In this document: positions 1 through 8,169 of the stretch, one piece after another
Numbering within the stretch: position 1 is the first letter of the stretch
Layout: each line of letters starts with the position of its first letter
Assembly: GCF_015471405.1 (NCBI RefSeq)
Contig: NZ_BLVZ01000008.1
Span: forward strand, 62,001-126,000
DNA from: Pseudomonas cichorii
GTDB taxonomy: Bacteria; Pseudomonadota; Gammaproteobacteria; Pseudomonadales; Pseudomonadaceae
Direction: 5' to 3'
DNA: 64,000 nucleotides
The notes under the pieces: model-generated
What the model saw: only the letters and a program-made list of their open reading frames with translations
Told to the model about the DNA's origin: nothing
The model's database searches: none
Position numbers and translations under genes: made by a program

Positions 1-2
1 TC

Positions 3-518
3 GACCTGTTCTACAAGCTCAAGAACATGGAAGTCGATGCGATGCTGGTCTCGCTGGATGAAAGCCTCAATGACCCGGACTGCGAGCATCTGCCGCTGTT
101 TTCCGACGATATCTTCCTCGCCGTACCTGCCGACTCGCCCTTCTCCCAGCATCAGGAAGTGGACCTGAGCGACCTGTACGAATCGACCTTCATTACCCTG
201 ACCCAAGGCTTCGCCACCCACCGCGACGGTGTGCGGGTATTTCAACAGGCGGGGTTCGAGCCCAAGGTGGCGATGCAGGTGAACGACATCTTCACACTGC
301 TGAGCATGGTCAGCTCAGGCGTGGGTTACGCCCTGCTGCCGGGCCGCATCGCAGCCGTGTATGAAAACCGCGTGCGACTGATCCCGCTGCAGGAACGCTA
401 TCGCATGCAACAGCACATCGGCCTGGTGTTTCTCAAATCCAGAGAGCGGGACCCGAACCTGCTGGCACTGATTGCCGAATGCCGGATGTATACAAACCGC
501 CTGACCAATATCGCGTAG
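3..518 (+). CDS. mdcR: LysR-family regulator, C-terminal part (MdcR-like), cut by window start
   Basis: The open frame runs in from the left edge (first full codon at base 3) to a TAG at 516-518, giving about 171 residues. They look like the effector-binding half of a LysR regulator: a beta-alpha periplasmic-binding-like fold with the strand 'FLAVPADSPF' and a second lobe ending in 'VGYALLPGRIAAVYE'. The DNA-binding helix-turn-helix would lie upstream of the window. The gene converges on the malonate operon that ends at 618, which is where the malonate activator MdcR sits in pseudomonads; naming it mdcR rests on that context. The expected role is malonate-responsive activation of the mdc promoter upstream of mdcA. 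Confidence 0.8.
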   Translation, partial: DLFYKLKNMEVDAMLVSLDESLNDPDCEHLPLFSDDIFLAVPADSPFSQHQEVDLSDLYESTFITLTQGFATHRDGVRVFQQAGFEPKVAMQVNDIFTLLSMVSSGVGYALLPGRIAAVYENRVRLIPLQERYRMQQHIGLVFLKSRERDPNLLALIAECRMYTNRLTNIA

Positions 519-537
519 GAGCGAATTTATTCGCGGA
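515..537. repeat. REP element (single)
   Basis: GTAGGAGCGAATTTATTCGC contains the imperfect palindrome GCGAAT-TTA-TTCGC of the REP family found throughout this window. It overlaps the stop codon of mdcR and probably folds as a hairpin at the 3' end of its message. Confidence 0.75.
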
Positions 538-543
538 GGCGGA

Positions 544-605
544 GCTGCAAGCTGCAAGCTGCAAGCTGCAAGCTTTTGACTTGAAGCTTAAAGCTTGCAG
601 CTTGC
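544..605. repeat. GCTGCAA heptamer tandem repeat with inverted arm
   Basis: Four perfect copies of the 7-mer GCTGCAA occupy 544-571. About 20 bases further on lies an inverted arm, AAGCTTGCAGCTTGC, at 591-605, so the region can form a long imperfect hairpin. It sits between the convergent mdcR and madM genes and may act as a bidirectional terminator. The slippage-prone heptamer array should vary in copy number between strains. Confidence 0.7.
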
Positions 606-617
606 CGCTCCAACGCC

Positions 618-1382
618 CTATCCCACAATGGCCCGCACGATGAAGTACAGCAATGACGGCCCGAGCAGGCAGCCCAGCCCGGTGTGGAAGGTAGCGGTCA
701 AGGCGCCATAAGGCACCAGACGCCGGTCGGTCGCAGCAAGGCCGGCGGTCACGCCGCTGACGGTTCCGGCCAGGCCGCCGAAGACCATTGCCGAGCGCGG
801 GTTGTCCAGGCCCATCCAGCGTGCGGCCATCGGTGTTCCGACCATCACCAGAATCGCCTTGATCAAACCGGTGGCGATGGACAAGGCCATGACATCCGAG
901 GACGCCCCAAGCGCAGCGCCTGTCACCGGGCCGACGATGTAGGTGACCGCGCCCGCGCCGATGGTGGTCATGCTGATTGCGTCGCGATAACCAAATACCC
1001 AGGCAATGCTCGCCCCGACAATGAACGGCAGGATGGTGCCCAGAAACAGCGCAACCGCGCCGATCATGCCGGCCTTGCGCGCCTCGGTGGCCTGCACCTC
1101 GAACGCCGTGGCAACGATGGCGAAGTCGCGCAGCATCGCACCACCCATCAGGCCGATCCCGGAGAACAGCGCCATATCAGCCAGGCCCTTTTGCCCGCCG
1201 GTCAACGTGCCGCCAACCCAGGCCAGGATCAGGCCGATGACAATCGCAATGGCCGAGCCATGCACTCGTCCAAAGGTCAGCCGTTTGGACAGAATGACCG
1301 AAATCCACATGATCACGCCAACGAAAGCGAAGGCTGTAATCAGACCGTTGTGTTCAAGACCTTTCTCGATGAGATCCCACAT
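618..1382 (-). CDS. madM: Malonate transporter subunit MadM
   Basis: 254-residue polytopic membrane protein with about eight hydrophobic segments, e.g. 'FAFVGVIMWISVIL' near residue 20 and Gly-rich helices such as 'LIGLILAWVGGTLTGG'-like stretches in the first third. Its length and its pairing with an upstream MadL match the two-component MadLM malonate:cation importer of malonate-using bacteria. Its ATG follows the madL stop by one base, so the two subunits are probably translationally coupled. It is the last gene of the mdc operon, supplying cytoplasmic malonate to the MdcACDE decarboxylase. The downstream heptamer/REP region separates it from the convergent mdcR. Confidence 0.9.
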   Translation of the reverse strand: MWDLIEKGLEHNGLITAFAFVGVIMWISVILSKRLTFGRVHGSAIAIVIGLILAWVGGTLTGGQKGLADMALFSGIGLMGGAMLRDFAIVATAFEVQATEARKAGMIGAVALFLGTILPFIVGASIAWVFGYRDAISMTTIGAGAVTYIVGPVTGAALGASSDVMALSIATGLIKAILVMVGTPMAARWMGLDNPRSAMVFGGLAGTVSGVTAGLAATDRRLVPYGALTATFHTGLGCLLGPSLLYFIVRAIVG

Positions 1383-1383
1383 A

Positions 1384-1800
1384 TCAGCGACCTCCCACAG
1401 GCGTTGCAGTCGGGATCACGTCCGGCTCTTCCTTGGGCAGCGGCTCACCCCGATTGGTACGGCTGATCAACGCAATGGTGCAGGCACACAGCACCACCGA
1501 ACCGATGGCTGCCAGCACGGCGACAGGTCCGCCCTTGAGTGCAGTCACCACGTTTTGTTGAGCGGCCATGGCCACCACCACTGGAATGTACATCGCGCCC
1601 CAGAAGCCGACGCCCATTTCGCAGTCCTTGCTCATGCCGCCGTTTTTCTGCATCCACAGGCGGGCGCAGATCAACAGGATCATGGCGATACCGACACCGC
1701 CCACATTGGATTTGACGCCCAGCAGAACGCCGAGCATGTCACCGAGAATCACCCCCGAAAGAGTGCAAATAGCCAGCAGAGCTACACCGTAGATAATCAT
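1384..1800 (-). CDS. madL: Malonate transporter subunit MadL
   Basis: 138-residue inner-membrane protein with four hydrophobic segments, beginning 'MIIYGVALLAICTLSG' and including 'IGSVVLCACTIALISR' near the C-terminus. Length and sequence character match MadL, the smaller partner of MadM in sodium-dependent malonate uptake. The start is an ATG at 1798-1800, 72 bases after mdcH ends, the longest gap in the operon. It abuts madM with one base between stop and start. Function is assigned from family and operon context; neither subunit is expected to transport alone. Confidence 0.9.
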   Translation of the reverse strand: MIIYGVALLAICTLSGVILGDMLGVLLGVKSNVGGVGIAMILLICARLWMQKNGGMSKDCEMGVGFWGAMYIPVVVAMAAQQNVVTALKGGPVAVLAAIGSVVLCACTIALISRTNRGEPLPKEEPDVIPTATPVGGR

Positions 1801-1872
1801 TGTTGTTATTCCTCAATTGCGTTGCCGAAGTTGTTGTTTTTGTCCTTCGCAGCAGCATTGCACTCAGCATTT

Positions 1873-2808
1873 CTATGGATTGCGGGTTCCCTCCTCTCGC
1901 GACAACGCGACCAGACTGTCCAGGCGAGCGCCTTGAAAGGCGACTGCCGTTCCTTGTTCGAACACCTTGCGCGCCAGCCCCGTCAGCACGGTGCCAGGCG
2001 GTAATTCGATCTGTAGCCGCACGCCGCGCTCGTAGGCGGTCTGCACGGTACTGCGCCAGTCGATGACACGGCACATGTTGAAAGTCAGGTCATCACGCAG
2101 CTTTTCAGCATTCACGATGGGGCGCGCCGTACTGCCGCTGAGGTAACGCACTTTGGGCACCTCAAGCCGGACGCTGGCGAATGCCTTGGCCAACACCTGC
2201 GCAGGCTCTTCCAGCAGAGCGCAATGGGACGGCACGCTCACGGCCAGCCGTTTGACGGCGGCTGCACCGGCCTCTTTTGCCAGACGCCCGACCCGTTCCA
2301 TCGCCTGGCTGCTGCCTGCAATGACGCATTGGTTCTCGGCGTTGATATTGGCCAGAAACACCGGCGAATCCTGGCTGTGAACCTGAGCAATCGATGCCTC
2401 GATGCAGGCCTGATCCAGCCCGATAATGGCAGTCATGCCATAGCCTTCGGGGTAGGCGTTCTGCATCAACTCACCCCGCAAGGCCACCAGCCGAAGCGCA
2501 TCCTCGAAAGCCAACGCATTGGCGACTACGGCTGCCGGATAAGCGCCAATCGACAAGCCTGCGACGTAATCCGGCTGACAACCGAGTTGTTGCAACACTC
2601 GGGCATAAGCCACTCCGGCGATCAACAGACAAAGCTGAACAGCACGGGTCGATTGCAGCGCGTCGGCGTGGTCAAGCCGCAGTACATCCTCATCCAGCAC
2701 CTCGGCAGCTTCGCGCAGGCAATCACGCACCACGGGCGAGTCCGGCAACTGGTGCAACATGCCCGCCTGTTGCGCGCCCTGACCGGGAAACACCCAGAAG
2801 CTGCTCAT
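1873..2808 (-). CDS. mdcH: Malonate decarboxylase malonyl-CoA:ACP transacylase MdcH
   Basis: 311-residue acyltransferase of the FabD/MdcH fold. It starts 'MSSFWVFPGQGAQQAGM', where the FPGQGAQ oxyanion loop is diagnostic, and has the nucleophile motif GLSIG (variant of GHSxG) about 90 residues in. MdcH transfers a malonyl group from malonyl-CoA to the prosthetic thiol of the carrier MdcC, priming the decarboxylase for catalytic turnover. The ATG at 2806-2808 overlaps the mdcG stop in an ATGA junction, which argues against the longer upstream in-frame start. It lies between mdcG and the madLM transporter genes. Confidence 0.92.
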   Translation of the reverse strand: MSSFWVFPGQGAQQAGMLHQLPDSPVVRDCLREAAEVLDEDVLRLDHADALQSTRAVQLCLLIAGVAYARVLQQLGCQPDYVAGLSIGAYPAAVVANALAFEDALRLVALRGELMQNAYPEGYGMTAIIGLDQACIEASIAQVHSQDSPVFLANINAENQCVIAGSSQAMERVGRLAKEAGAAAVKRLAVSVPSHCALLEEPAQVLAKAFASVRLEVPKVRYLSGSTARPIVNAEKLRDDLTFNMCRVIDWRSTVQTAYERGVRLQIELPPGTVLTGLARKVFEQGTAVAFQGARLDSLVALSREEGTRNP

Positions 2809-3437
2809 GCGCACATCCTTGGCGGCTGCCATGGATCGCTGACCAGTCGGGCCTCTGTCGAGCTTTTGAGCAGAACCTGACGGGAAGCCCCGGCCCATTC
2901 ACGCAACGCCACCGCCCCATCGTTCAGTTGCAGTTGGACATCGACCCGGCAGGTCGCTGTTTCCAGCGCCTCCACCAGCTCGGCCGCCCAACGGCGACTC
3001 ACAAACTGCGGCGTGCGCAGAATCAGATCCAGATCGCTGCCCTGATGCAGTGCCGAAAAACCACTGGCCAGTTCAAAGCCCGCACTGCCGCTGACACCCC
3101 AACTCAACCCCAATACATCCATCACTGGACGAACCTGACGCAAGGCATCCAGCGCAGGCCAATTGCAAGGATTTCTAGTGGCAAGATGAGTCAGTTGCTC
3201 AGGGCGCACATGACGCTCGATAGCCGAGCAAGCCATGATCGCGGCATAACGCTGCTCGCGAAGCGACCCGCGAATACCCACCGCCACCTGCCCCGCTGCT
3301 ACCGACGCACGGCGCACCACCACGGGCTGGCCCTTGCTGACCACTTCAAACACCCAGTCGGGTGCATCCGCAGGCAAGTCGGACAGAGGCATACCCCACA
3401 ACAAGTCATGGGGCAGCACCGTCAGCGGGGTATTCAT
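2805..3437 (-). CDS. mdcG: Phosphoribosyl-dephospho-CoA transferase MdcG
   Basis: 210-residue nucleotidyltransferase-type protein. The motif 'GSDLDLILR' about two-thirds along is the GSxxDLDL-like metal-binding signature of this fold. MdcG attaches 2'-(5''-phosphoribosyl)-3'-dephospho-CoA, made from the MdcB product, to the serine of the acyl carrier MdcC, giving the holo-carrier. The chosen ATG at 3435-3437 overlaps the mdcE stop (TAATG) and replaces a GTG two codons upstream. Its 3' end overlaps mdcH by an ATGA. Cytoplasmic. Confidence 0.9.
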   Translation of the reverse strand: MNTPLTVLPHDLLWGMPLSDLPADAPDWVFEVVSKGQPVVVRRASVAAGQVAVGIRGSLREQRYAAIMACSAIERHVRPEQLTHLATRNPCNWPALDALRQVRPVMDVLGLSWGVSGSAGFELASGFSALHQGSDLDLILRTPQFVSRRWAAELVEALETATCRVDVQLQLNDGAVALREWAGASRQVLLKSSTEARLVSDPWQPPRMCA

Positions 3438-4237
3438 TACCACTGAGCCCGCAACAGTTGGCGCACGGTCGACGAGGCTGCACGATTGCTGGCCCCCAGA
3501 CGACCGCTCAGGTCAGTGCCGCTACGCTGCACATCCTCGATGGCACTGCTCAGGACGTTCTGCACCTTGGCCAGATCATCCGCACCGGGCTGTTCGATCT
3601 GGCTGACCGGCAAGGTTTCCCAGAGCAGACCCAGACTCGCATAGTTGTCGATGTCATAGGCCATGGGCGGGATGCTGGCAGCGAGCTTTTCCAGCTCTTC
3701 GACACTGCGCAACGTCACACGGGCGGCGGACGCCTTGCCCATGGCATGCACCATTACCCCCGGATCACGCAGGGCAATCAGTCGGTTGGCTTGATAACCA
3801 TGGGCCAGAAAGGCACCGGACATGGCTTTGCCCACCAACAGGCCAATCACCGGATGCCCGACCAGACGGGCACGAGCGTAACTGTCCACGGCACCCGCCA
3901 GTGCCTGGTGAATCCCCAAGGCTTCCTCGCGGCGGCCATAGGCCTGGCTCGGCACATCGATAATCGCGATCAACGCACGTTTGTGATCAGCCTGACGATC
4001 CAGTTCGATGGCATCGTCCACTGCCTTGGCCAGCCCCCAGCCTTCCAGCAAACCGACTTCCCCATTGCGCGCGCGGGGAAAACGGTTGTCGCCATCGGCG
4101 ATTACGGCCAGAAAACGTACCGGCCGATTACCAAAGCTGCCGTCCGCGGCCTTAACCGATGCGGGCAAGCCCACCACTTCTCTGGCCTGCGCGCTCAAGG
4201 CGTTGAACCAGTTCAAACCACGTGGGGAATCACTCAT
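3437..4237 (-). CDS. mdcE: Malonate decarboxylase gamma subunit MdcE
   Basis: 266-residue carboxyltransferase-fold protein of the crotonase-like superfamily, starting 'MSDSPRGLNWFNALS'. With MdcD it forms the malonyl-S-ACP decarboxylase that releases CO2 and regenerates acetyl-S-ACP. The stretch 'GHPVIGLLVGKAMSGAFLA' is the typical Gly-rich oxyanion region. The start overlaps the mdcD stop by ATGA and the stop overlaps the mdcG start, consistent with fixed stoichiometry by coupled translation. Length matches the family. Confidence 0.92.
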   Translation of the reverse strand: MSDSPRGLNWFNALSAQAREVVGLPASVKAADGSFGNRPVRFLAVIADGDNRFPRARNGEVGLLEGWGLAKAVDDAIELDRQADHKRALIAIIDVPSQAYGRREEALGIHQALAGAVDSYARARLVGHPVIGLLVGKAMSGAFLAHGYQANRLIALRDPGVMVHAMGKASAARVTLRSVEELEKLAASIPPMAYDIDNYASLGLLWETLPVSQIEQPGADDLAKVQNVLSSAIEDVQRSGTDLSGRLGASNRAASSTVRQLLRAQW

Positions 4238-5085
4238 GACTTGGCTCCTTGATAGAGGGTGCGCACCGCCTGCGGGTCAATCTGCGGCGTGGTGTCCAGG
4301 CGCGAGAGACGCTGCAGGAACAGGTCGTACTGGCTGCTGCGATGCTGGGCAGGTACGCCGTCACCGAGCCAGCCACTGACCTGCTGCCGGATATCCGCCA
4401 CATCGTCAGCAGCAAAACCATCCACCAGTTCGCTGGCGAAACGTTGCTCACCACCGGTCAGGCTCCAGATAAACGGCCGGTCGCGAGAGTCATACTCTTC
4501 GATGCCCGCCTCCTGCTCGATCACCTGTGGGCCGTTCAAGCCCAGACGGGCCTCCTGGGTGACCAGCAAATAGCTGCACAAGCCTGCCGCGATGGACATG
4601 CCGCCAAAGCACCCGACACTGCCCGCCACCACACCGATCACCGGCTGGTACTGGCGCAGATCGACAATCGCCGCATGAATCTCGGCAATCGCTGCCAGTC
4701 CCAGATTGGCTTCCTGCAAACGCACGCCGCCGGTTTCCAGCAACAGAATCGCAGCGGTCGGAATGCCCTTGCGGTTGTCTTCGGCAGCCAGCTCCAGTGC
4801 TCCGGCCATTTTTGCGCCGCCCACTTCGCCCATGCTGCCGCCCTGAAACGCACCCTCGATGGCCGCAATCACTACAGGCCGACCATCAACCGTGCCCTTG
4901 GCGACCACAACACCATCATCGGCCTGAGGCACGACACCCTGGCGCTCCAGCCAGGGCGACATGACGCGAGCGAAAGGATCAAGCAGCTCACGAAAGCTGC
5001 CAGCATCCAGCAAGGCACGGGCACGCTGACGGGCACCCAGTTCGATAAAGCTGTGCTGGCTCAGCAAACGAGCGGTATCAGTCAT
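4234..5085 (-). CDS. mdcD: Malonate decarboxylase beta subunit MdcD
   Basis: 283-residue carboxyltransferase-fold subunit. The region 'AAIEGAFQGGSMGEVGGAKM' followed by 'LLLETGGVRLQEA' is characteristic of the acyl-CoA/ACP binding core of biotin-independent malonate decarboxylases. MdcD pairs with MdcE as the decarboxylase module of the cytoplasmic MdcACDE complex. I chose the ATG at 5083-5085, which has GAGGAGAT about eight bases upstream and overlaps the mdcC stop by eight bases; an in-frame start 66 bases earlier would run deep into mdcC. Confidence 0.92.
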   Translation of the reverse strand: MTDTARLLSQHSFIELGARQRARALLDAGSFRELLDPFARVMSPWLERQGVVPQADDGVVVAKGTVDGRPVVIAAIEGAFQGGSMGEVGGAKMAGALELAAEDNRKGIPTAAILLLETGGVRLQEANLGLAAIAEIHAAIVDLRQYQPVIGVVAGSVGCFGGMSIAAGLCSYLLVTQEARLGLNGPQVIEQEAGIEEYDSRDRPFIWSLTGGEQRFASELVDGFAADDVADIRQQVSGWLGDGVPAQHRSSQYDLFLQRLSRLDTTPQIDPQAVRTLYQGAKS

Positions 5086-5377
5086 GGCCGATCTCCTCGA
5101 AACCTTGTTCCAGACGCAGACGCACCACGCCCGGTGTCGCACCGAAATCATGGATATCGATGCTCAGGGCTGGCGGTGTCTGGCCATCGAACATGCGCTC
5201 GAACAGATGTTGCCAACGCGCAGATGCACCATTGACCGAGGTCACCACCTGGATCGACAGCTTGCCCGGCAAGCCCGGCTCCAGCAGCACTTCCAGGTCG
5301 CCCGACCCCACACAGCCCACCAATGCACGGCCTCTGGGCGGCTGCCCGGCAGGAAATTCAAAAGACAGGGTTTCCAT
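5078..5377 (-). CDS. mdcC: Malonate decarboxylase acyl carrier protein MdcC (delta subunit)
   Basis: 99-residue acyl carrier protein. The segment 'CVGSGDLEVLLEP' holds the serine (residue 25) expected to receive the phosphoribosyl-dephospho-CoA arm through MdcB and MdcG. The arm is then malonylated or acetylated and shuttled between MdcA and MdcDE. The ATG at 5375-5377 has AGGAG nine bases upstream and lies just after the mdcB stop; an upstream TTG two codons earlier is possible but less likely. The 3' end overlaps mdcD. Confidence 0.92.
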   Translation of the reverse strand: METLSFEFPAGQPPRGRALVGCVGSGDLEVLLEPGLPGKLSIQVVTSVNGASARWQHLFERMFDGQTPPALSIDIHDFGATPGVVRLRLEQGFEEIGHD

Positions 5378-5379
5378 GA

Positions 5380-6255
5380 TCAAAGACTCCTCGATGAATG
5401 GCCGAGCGCAGGCTCAAGGCTATCGATAAACAGGCAGGCGGCGAGCAGATCGGCTGCGCCTCCAGGAGAAGCATTCAGGCTCAGCAGTTGCTGATCCAGC
5501 TCTTGCAGATAGCGGCGCCCTGCCAGGCTGGCACTGCCGCCAGCATCCAGAACCCGCTGTGCGCCGCGCTGCATGGCTTCAAGCCCGGTCATTCCGGAAC
5601 GGTGCAGCACGCAGGTGTCCGCCAGAGTGGTCATGATCGACAGCAAGGCATCCAGCCGGGAATTCTGCTCGCCACAGCCCGCCGCACGGCTGTGTTGCAG
5701 TTGTGGCAGGCCAAAGCGGGTGATCGCCGGGAAGCCAAGCTGCGCCTGCTCCCGAGCCCCCATCGCGCCGTAACGTCGTGCGACTTCACGGCCATTGCTG
5801 GGCTGAGCGACGGCATAACGATCCTCGATCAGTGCCAACTGCGCAGCCCGCAAACAGATAGCCGCTGGCTTACAGTTTTCCGGTTCCAGCGCAGCAGCAG
5901 CCACCAGCAGCCCCAAGGCCCAGATAGCACCGCGATGAGTGTTCACACCAGCAGTGGCGCGCAGCATGTCGCTTTCACCTTCGCGCCCGAGCCTGCCCAA
6001 GGCCTCACGCAACGGTTGGCCTACTTCACCGAACTCCAGAGCGGCATCGGCCATTTGCTTGAAGGTTGGCCACAGCGACAGGGCCGACGCATGCATCAGG
6101 CCCAAGTGCAGATCGGTGTGCGCCCCGCTGCCGCGCCGGTCCACCAATGCAGGCTTGGGTGACAGGTCGGCTTCGTCTATCAGTGCTTCCACAGCCATAT
6201 CGGCCAGGTGCTCGCCAAGGGTAACGGGTGGTGAATCCAGTTTGAGTGCGCGCAT
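5380..6255 (-). CDS. mdcB: Triphosphoribosyl-dephospho-CoA synthase MdcB
   Basis: 291-residue protein of the CitG/MdcB family, starting '[19 protein letters not shown]'. It makes 2'-(5''-triphosphoribosyl)-3'-dephospho-CoA from ATP and dephospho-CoA, the precursor of the MdcC prosthetic group. Family features include '[18 protein letters not shown]' near residue 40 and '[11 protein letters not shown]' near 150. The ATG at 6253-6255 shares one base with the mdcA stop (TGATG) and has CAGGAG upstream. The in-frame extension 16 codons further upstream lies inside mdcA and is rejected. Confidence 0.9.
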   Translation of the reverse strand: MRALKLDSPPVTLGEHLADMAVEALIDEADLSPKPALVDRRGSGAHTDLHLGLMHASALSLWPTFKQMADAALEFGEVGQPLREALGRLGREGESDMLRATAGVNTHRGAIWALGLLVAAAALEPENCKPAAICLRAAQLALIEDRYAVAQPSNGREVARRYGAMGAREQAQLGFPAITRFGLPQLQHSRAAGCGEQNSRLDALLSIMTTLADTCVLHRSGMTGLEAMQRGAQRVLDAGGSASLAGRRYLQELDQQLLSLNASPGGAADLLAACLFIDSLEPALGHSSRSL

Positions 6256-7931
6256 CACCAGCTCCTGAATTTCGCAGGCGGGTTGTACAAGCCGCCAGAC
6301 CACTGGACCAGCTCGGCAATGCTCTTGGCAGCAAGCAATTCACGGCTGGCATCGGTGCGACGAATCCCCAGGTCCTCCGGCAAGGCAATCAGGCCCTCAC
6401 GGCGCATGCGTGCAGTGTCCTTGGGGTTGTGGCGCATGCCGATCACCGTCACGCCTGCCACGGCGGCGATCATCGCCTGACGCTCTTCAAGGCTGCGTGC
6501 CTTGTACAGATAGGCGATGCCCTCTTCGGTGAGCAGGTGGGTGACGTCATCGCCATAGATCATGATCGGTGCCAGTGGCATGCCGCTCTTCTTGGCCACT
6601 TCAACTGCATCGAGAGTTTCGACAAAGGTGGGTTTGCCGCCTTCCTGGAAAGTCTCGACCATCTGCACCACCAGCTTCTTGCCACGCTCCAGATAAGCCT
6701 CGGGAGCATCGCCACTCTGCTGGCGCATATCGAGCCAGGCCGGAGTTGCATGGCGACGGCCGCGAGGGTCATGACCCATGTTGGGCGCACCACCGAAGCC
6801 TGCCAGCCGACCGCGAGTAACGGTCGAGGAATGCCCGTCGCCATCGACCTGCAAGGTCGCGCCGATAAACAGATCCACCGCGTACTGCCCGGCCAGTTGG
6901 CACAACTGGCGGTTGGAGCGCAGCGAGCCGTCACGCCCGGTAAAGAACACATCGGGCCGGGCGGCGATGTAGTTTTCCATGCCCAGCTCGGTGCCGAAGC
7001 AATGCACACTTTCGACCCAGCCACTTTCAATGGCGGGGATCAGCGTCGGGTGCGGATTGAGTGTCCAGTTGCGGCAGATCTTGCCTTTGAGGCCCAGAGA
7101 TTCGCCGTAGGTCGGCAGGATCAGCTCAATGGCGGCGGTGTTGAAACCAATGCCGTGGTTGAGCGACTGAACGTTGTGTTTTTCATAGATGCCGCGAATC
7201 GCCATCATCGCCATCAGCACATGCACCGGCTTGATGTGGCGAGGATCGCGGGTGAACAGCGGCTCGATATAGAACGGCTTGTCAGCCACCACCACGAAAT
7301 CGACCCAGGAGGCCGGGATGTCGACACGTGGCAGTTCGCTGACGTCATCCACCAACTGGTTGACCTGGACGATGACAATGCCGTCGCTGAAGGCTGCGGG
7401 CTCGATCAGAGCCGGAGTGTCTTCGGTGCTCGGGCCGGTGTAGATATTGCCTGCCCGGTCGGCCATGAAACCAGCGGCCAGCACCACGTTGGGGATCAGG
7501 TCCACCACCAGCCGAGAATAGAGTTCGATGTAAGTGTGGATGGCGCCGACTTCCAGCAACCCGTCTTCAAGCAACTGGCTGATGCGCAGGCTTTGCGTTC
7601 CGGCGAAAGAGAAATCCAGCTTGCGGGCGATGCCCTGCTCGAAAAGATCCAGATGCTCGGCCCGACCGACACTGGGCATGATCATGTGCAGATCGTGAAC
7701 CTTGGCCGGATCGACCTTGGCCAGTGCCCGGGAAAGAAAGTCTGCCTGCTTCTGGTTGTTGCCTTCCAACACCACACGGTCCCCGGAAACCAGCAAGGCC
7801 TCCAGCGCCGCGACAATCTTGTCGGTCGGCAACACCACACCATCGGCGAGGGCTCGCACCTGTTCGAGCCGCCGCTGCTTCTCACTGCGACGACGCGACC
7901 AGCGTGCGTCGGGGTTCATTATTGTTGTCAT
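6255..7931 (-). CDS. mdcA: Malonate decarboxylase alpha subunit MdcA (acetyl-ACP:malonate transferase)
   Basis: 558-residue CoA-transferase-like protein. MdcA exchanges acetyl for malonyl on the thiol of MdcC, the first step of each decarboxylation cycle. Length and sequence ('[17 protein letters not shown]' near the start, '[16 protein letters not shown]' mid-protein) fit the MdcA family. It is the first gene of the operon mdcABCDEGH-madLM. I chose the ATG at 7929-7931 because GGAG lies five bases upstream; a GTG two codons earlier is in frame. The promoter should lie within 7932-8169, divergent from the protease gene. Confidence 0.93.
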   Translation of the reverse strand: MTTIMNPDARWSRRRSEKQRRLEQVRALADGVVLPTDKIVAALEALLVSGDRVVLEGNNQKQADFLSRALAKVDPAKVHDLHMIMPSVGRAEHLDLFEQGIARKLDFSFAGTQSLRISQLLEDGLLEVGAIHTYIELYSRLVVDLIPNVVLAAGFMADRAGNIYTGPSTEDTPALIEPAAFSDGIVIVQVNQLVDDVSELPRVDIPASWVDFVVVADKPFYIEPLFTRDPRHIKPVHVLMAMMAIRGIYEKHNVQSLNHGIGFNTAAIELILPTYGESLGLKGKICRNWTLNPHPTLIPAIESGWVESVHCFGTELGMENYIAARPDVFFTGRDGSLRSNRQLCQLAGQYAVDLFIGATLQVDGDGHSSTVTRGRLAGFGGAPNMGHDPRGRRHATPAWLDMRQQSGDAPEAYLERGKKLVVQMVETFQEGGKPTFVETLDAVEVAKKSGMPLAPIMIYGDDVTHLLTEEGIAYLYKARSLEERQAMIAAVAGVTVIGMRHNPKDTARMRREGLIALPEDLGIRRTDASRELLAAKSIAELVQWSGGLYNPPAKFRSW

Positions 7932-8041
7932 GATCACTCCACGAATTCGCTGTCGTGGGTCACCTTAGGAGCGAAGGGTGTGGAGCATCAATCAAGCAGG
8001 GAGCGGAATCGTTACGGTTGGAGTAATGAATCGGGCTGCTT

Positions 8042-8063
8042 TTCGCGAATGAGTTCGCTCCTG
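8042..8063. repeat. REP element (single)
   Basis: TTCGCGAATGAGTTCGCTCC-type REP palindrome, one of the family repeated through the window. It lies between mdcA and the AT-rich protease gene, and a REP pair lies on the other side of that gene. Confidence 0.75.
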
Positions 8064-8102
8064 AATGGCCCATGAGTATTGCCAAACGATATACCTGCAT
8101 GC

Positions 8103-8120
8103 GCCCATTCAATGATGGGC
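8103..8120. promoter_or_regulatory. Inverted repeat GCCCAT...ATGGGC upstream of the M60 protease gene
   Basis: GCCCATTCAATGATGGGC has arms GCCCAT and ATGGGC around a 6-base centre, about 50 bases before the protease start codon. It could be an operator or a small hairpin in the 5' leader. No regulator is implied by sequence alone. Confidence 0.35.
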
Positions 8121-8169
8121 AAACTAAACTACATCCAATAAAGGAAGCACTATAAAAAGGAGCCAGACA

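Larger units (their letters stand above)
7932..8169. promoter_or_regulatory. Divergent intergenic region of mdcA and the M60 protease gene
   Basis: This 238-base stretch has no gene. It must hold the mdc operon promoter (minus strand) and the promoter of the plus-strand protease gene. It contains one REP (8042-8063), a perfect dyad at 8103-8120 and an AGGAG ribosome site at 8158-8162 ahead of the protease ATG. I could not identify a convincing MdcR box or sigma-70 hexamers with proper spacing. Confidence 0.5.

Noticed and set aside
1006..2004. 332-codon plus-strand frame opposite madM-madL-mdcH
   Set aside because: Antisense shadow; the minus-strand genes are contiguous, correctly coupled and match the malonate operon.
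6246..8075. 609-codon plus-strand open frame opposite mdcA
   Set aside because: Antisense of mdcA in high-GC DNA; its product is rich in His/Gln/Arg and matches no fold, and mdcA is well supported.
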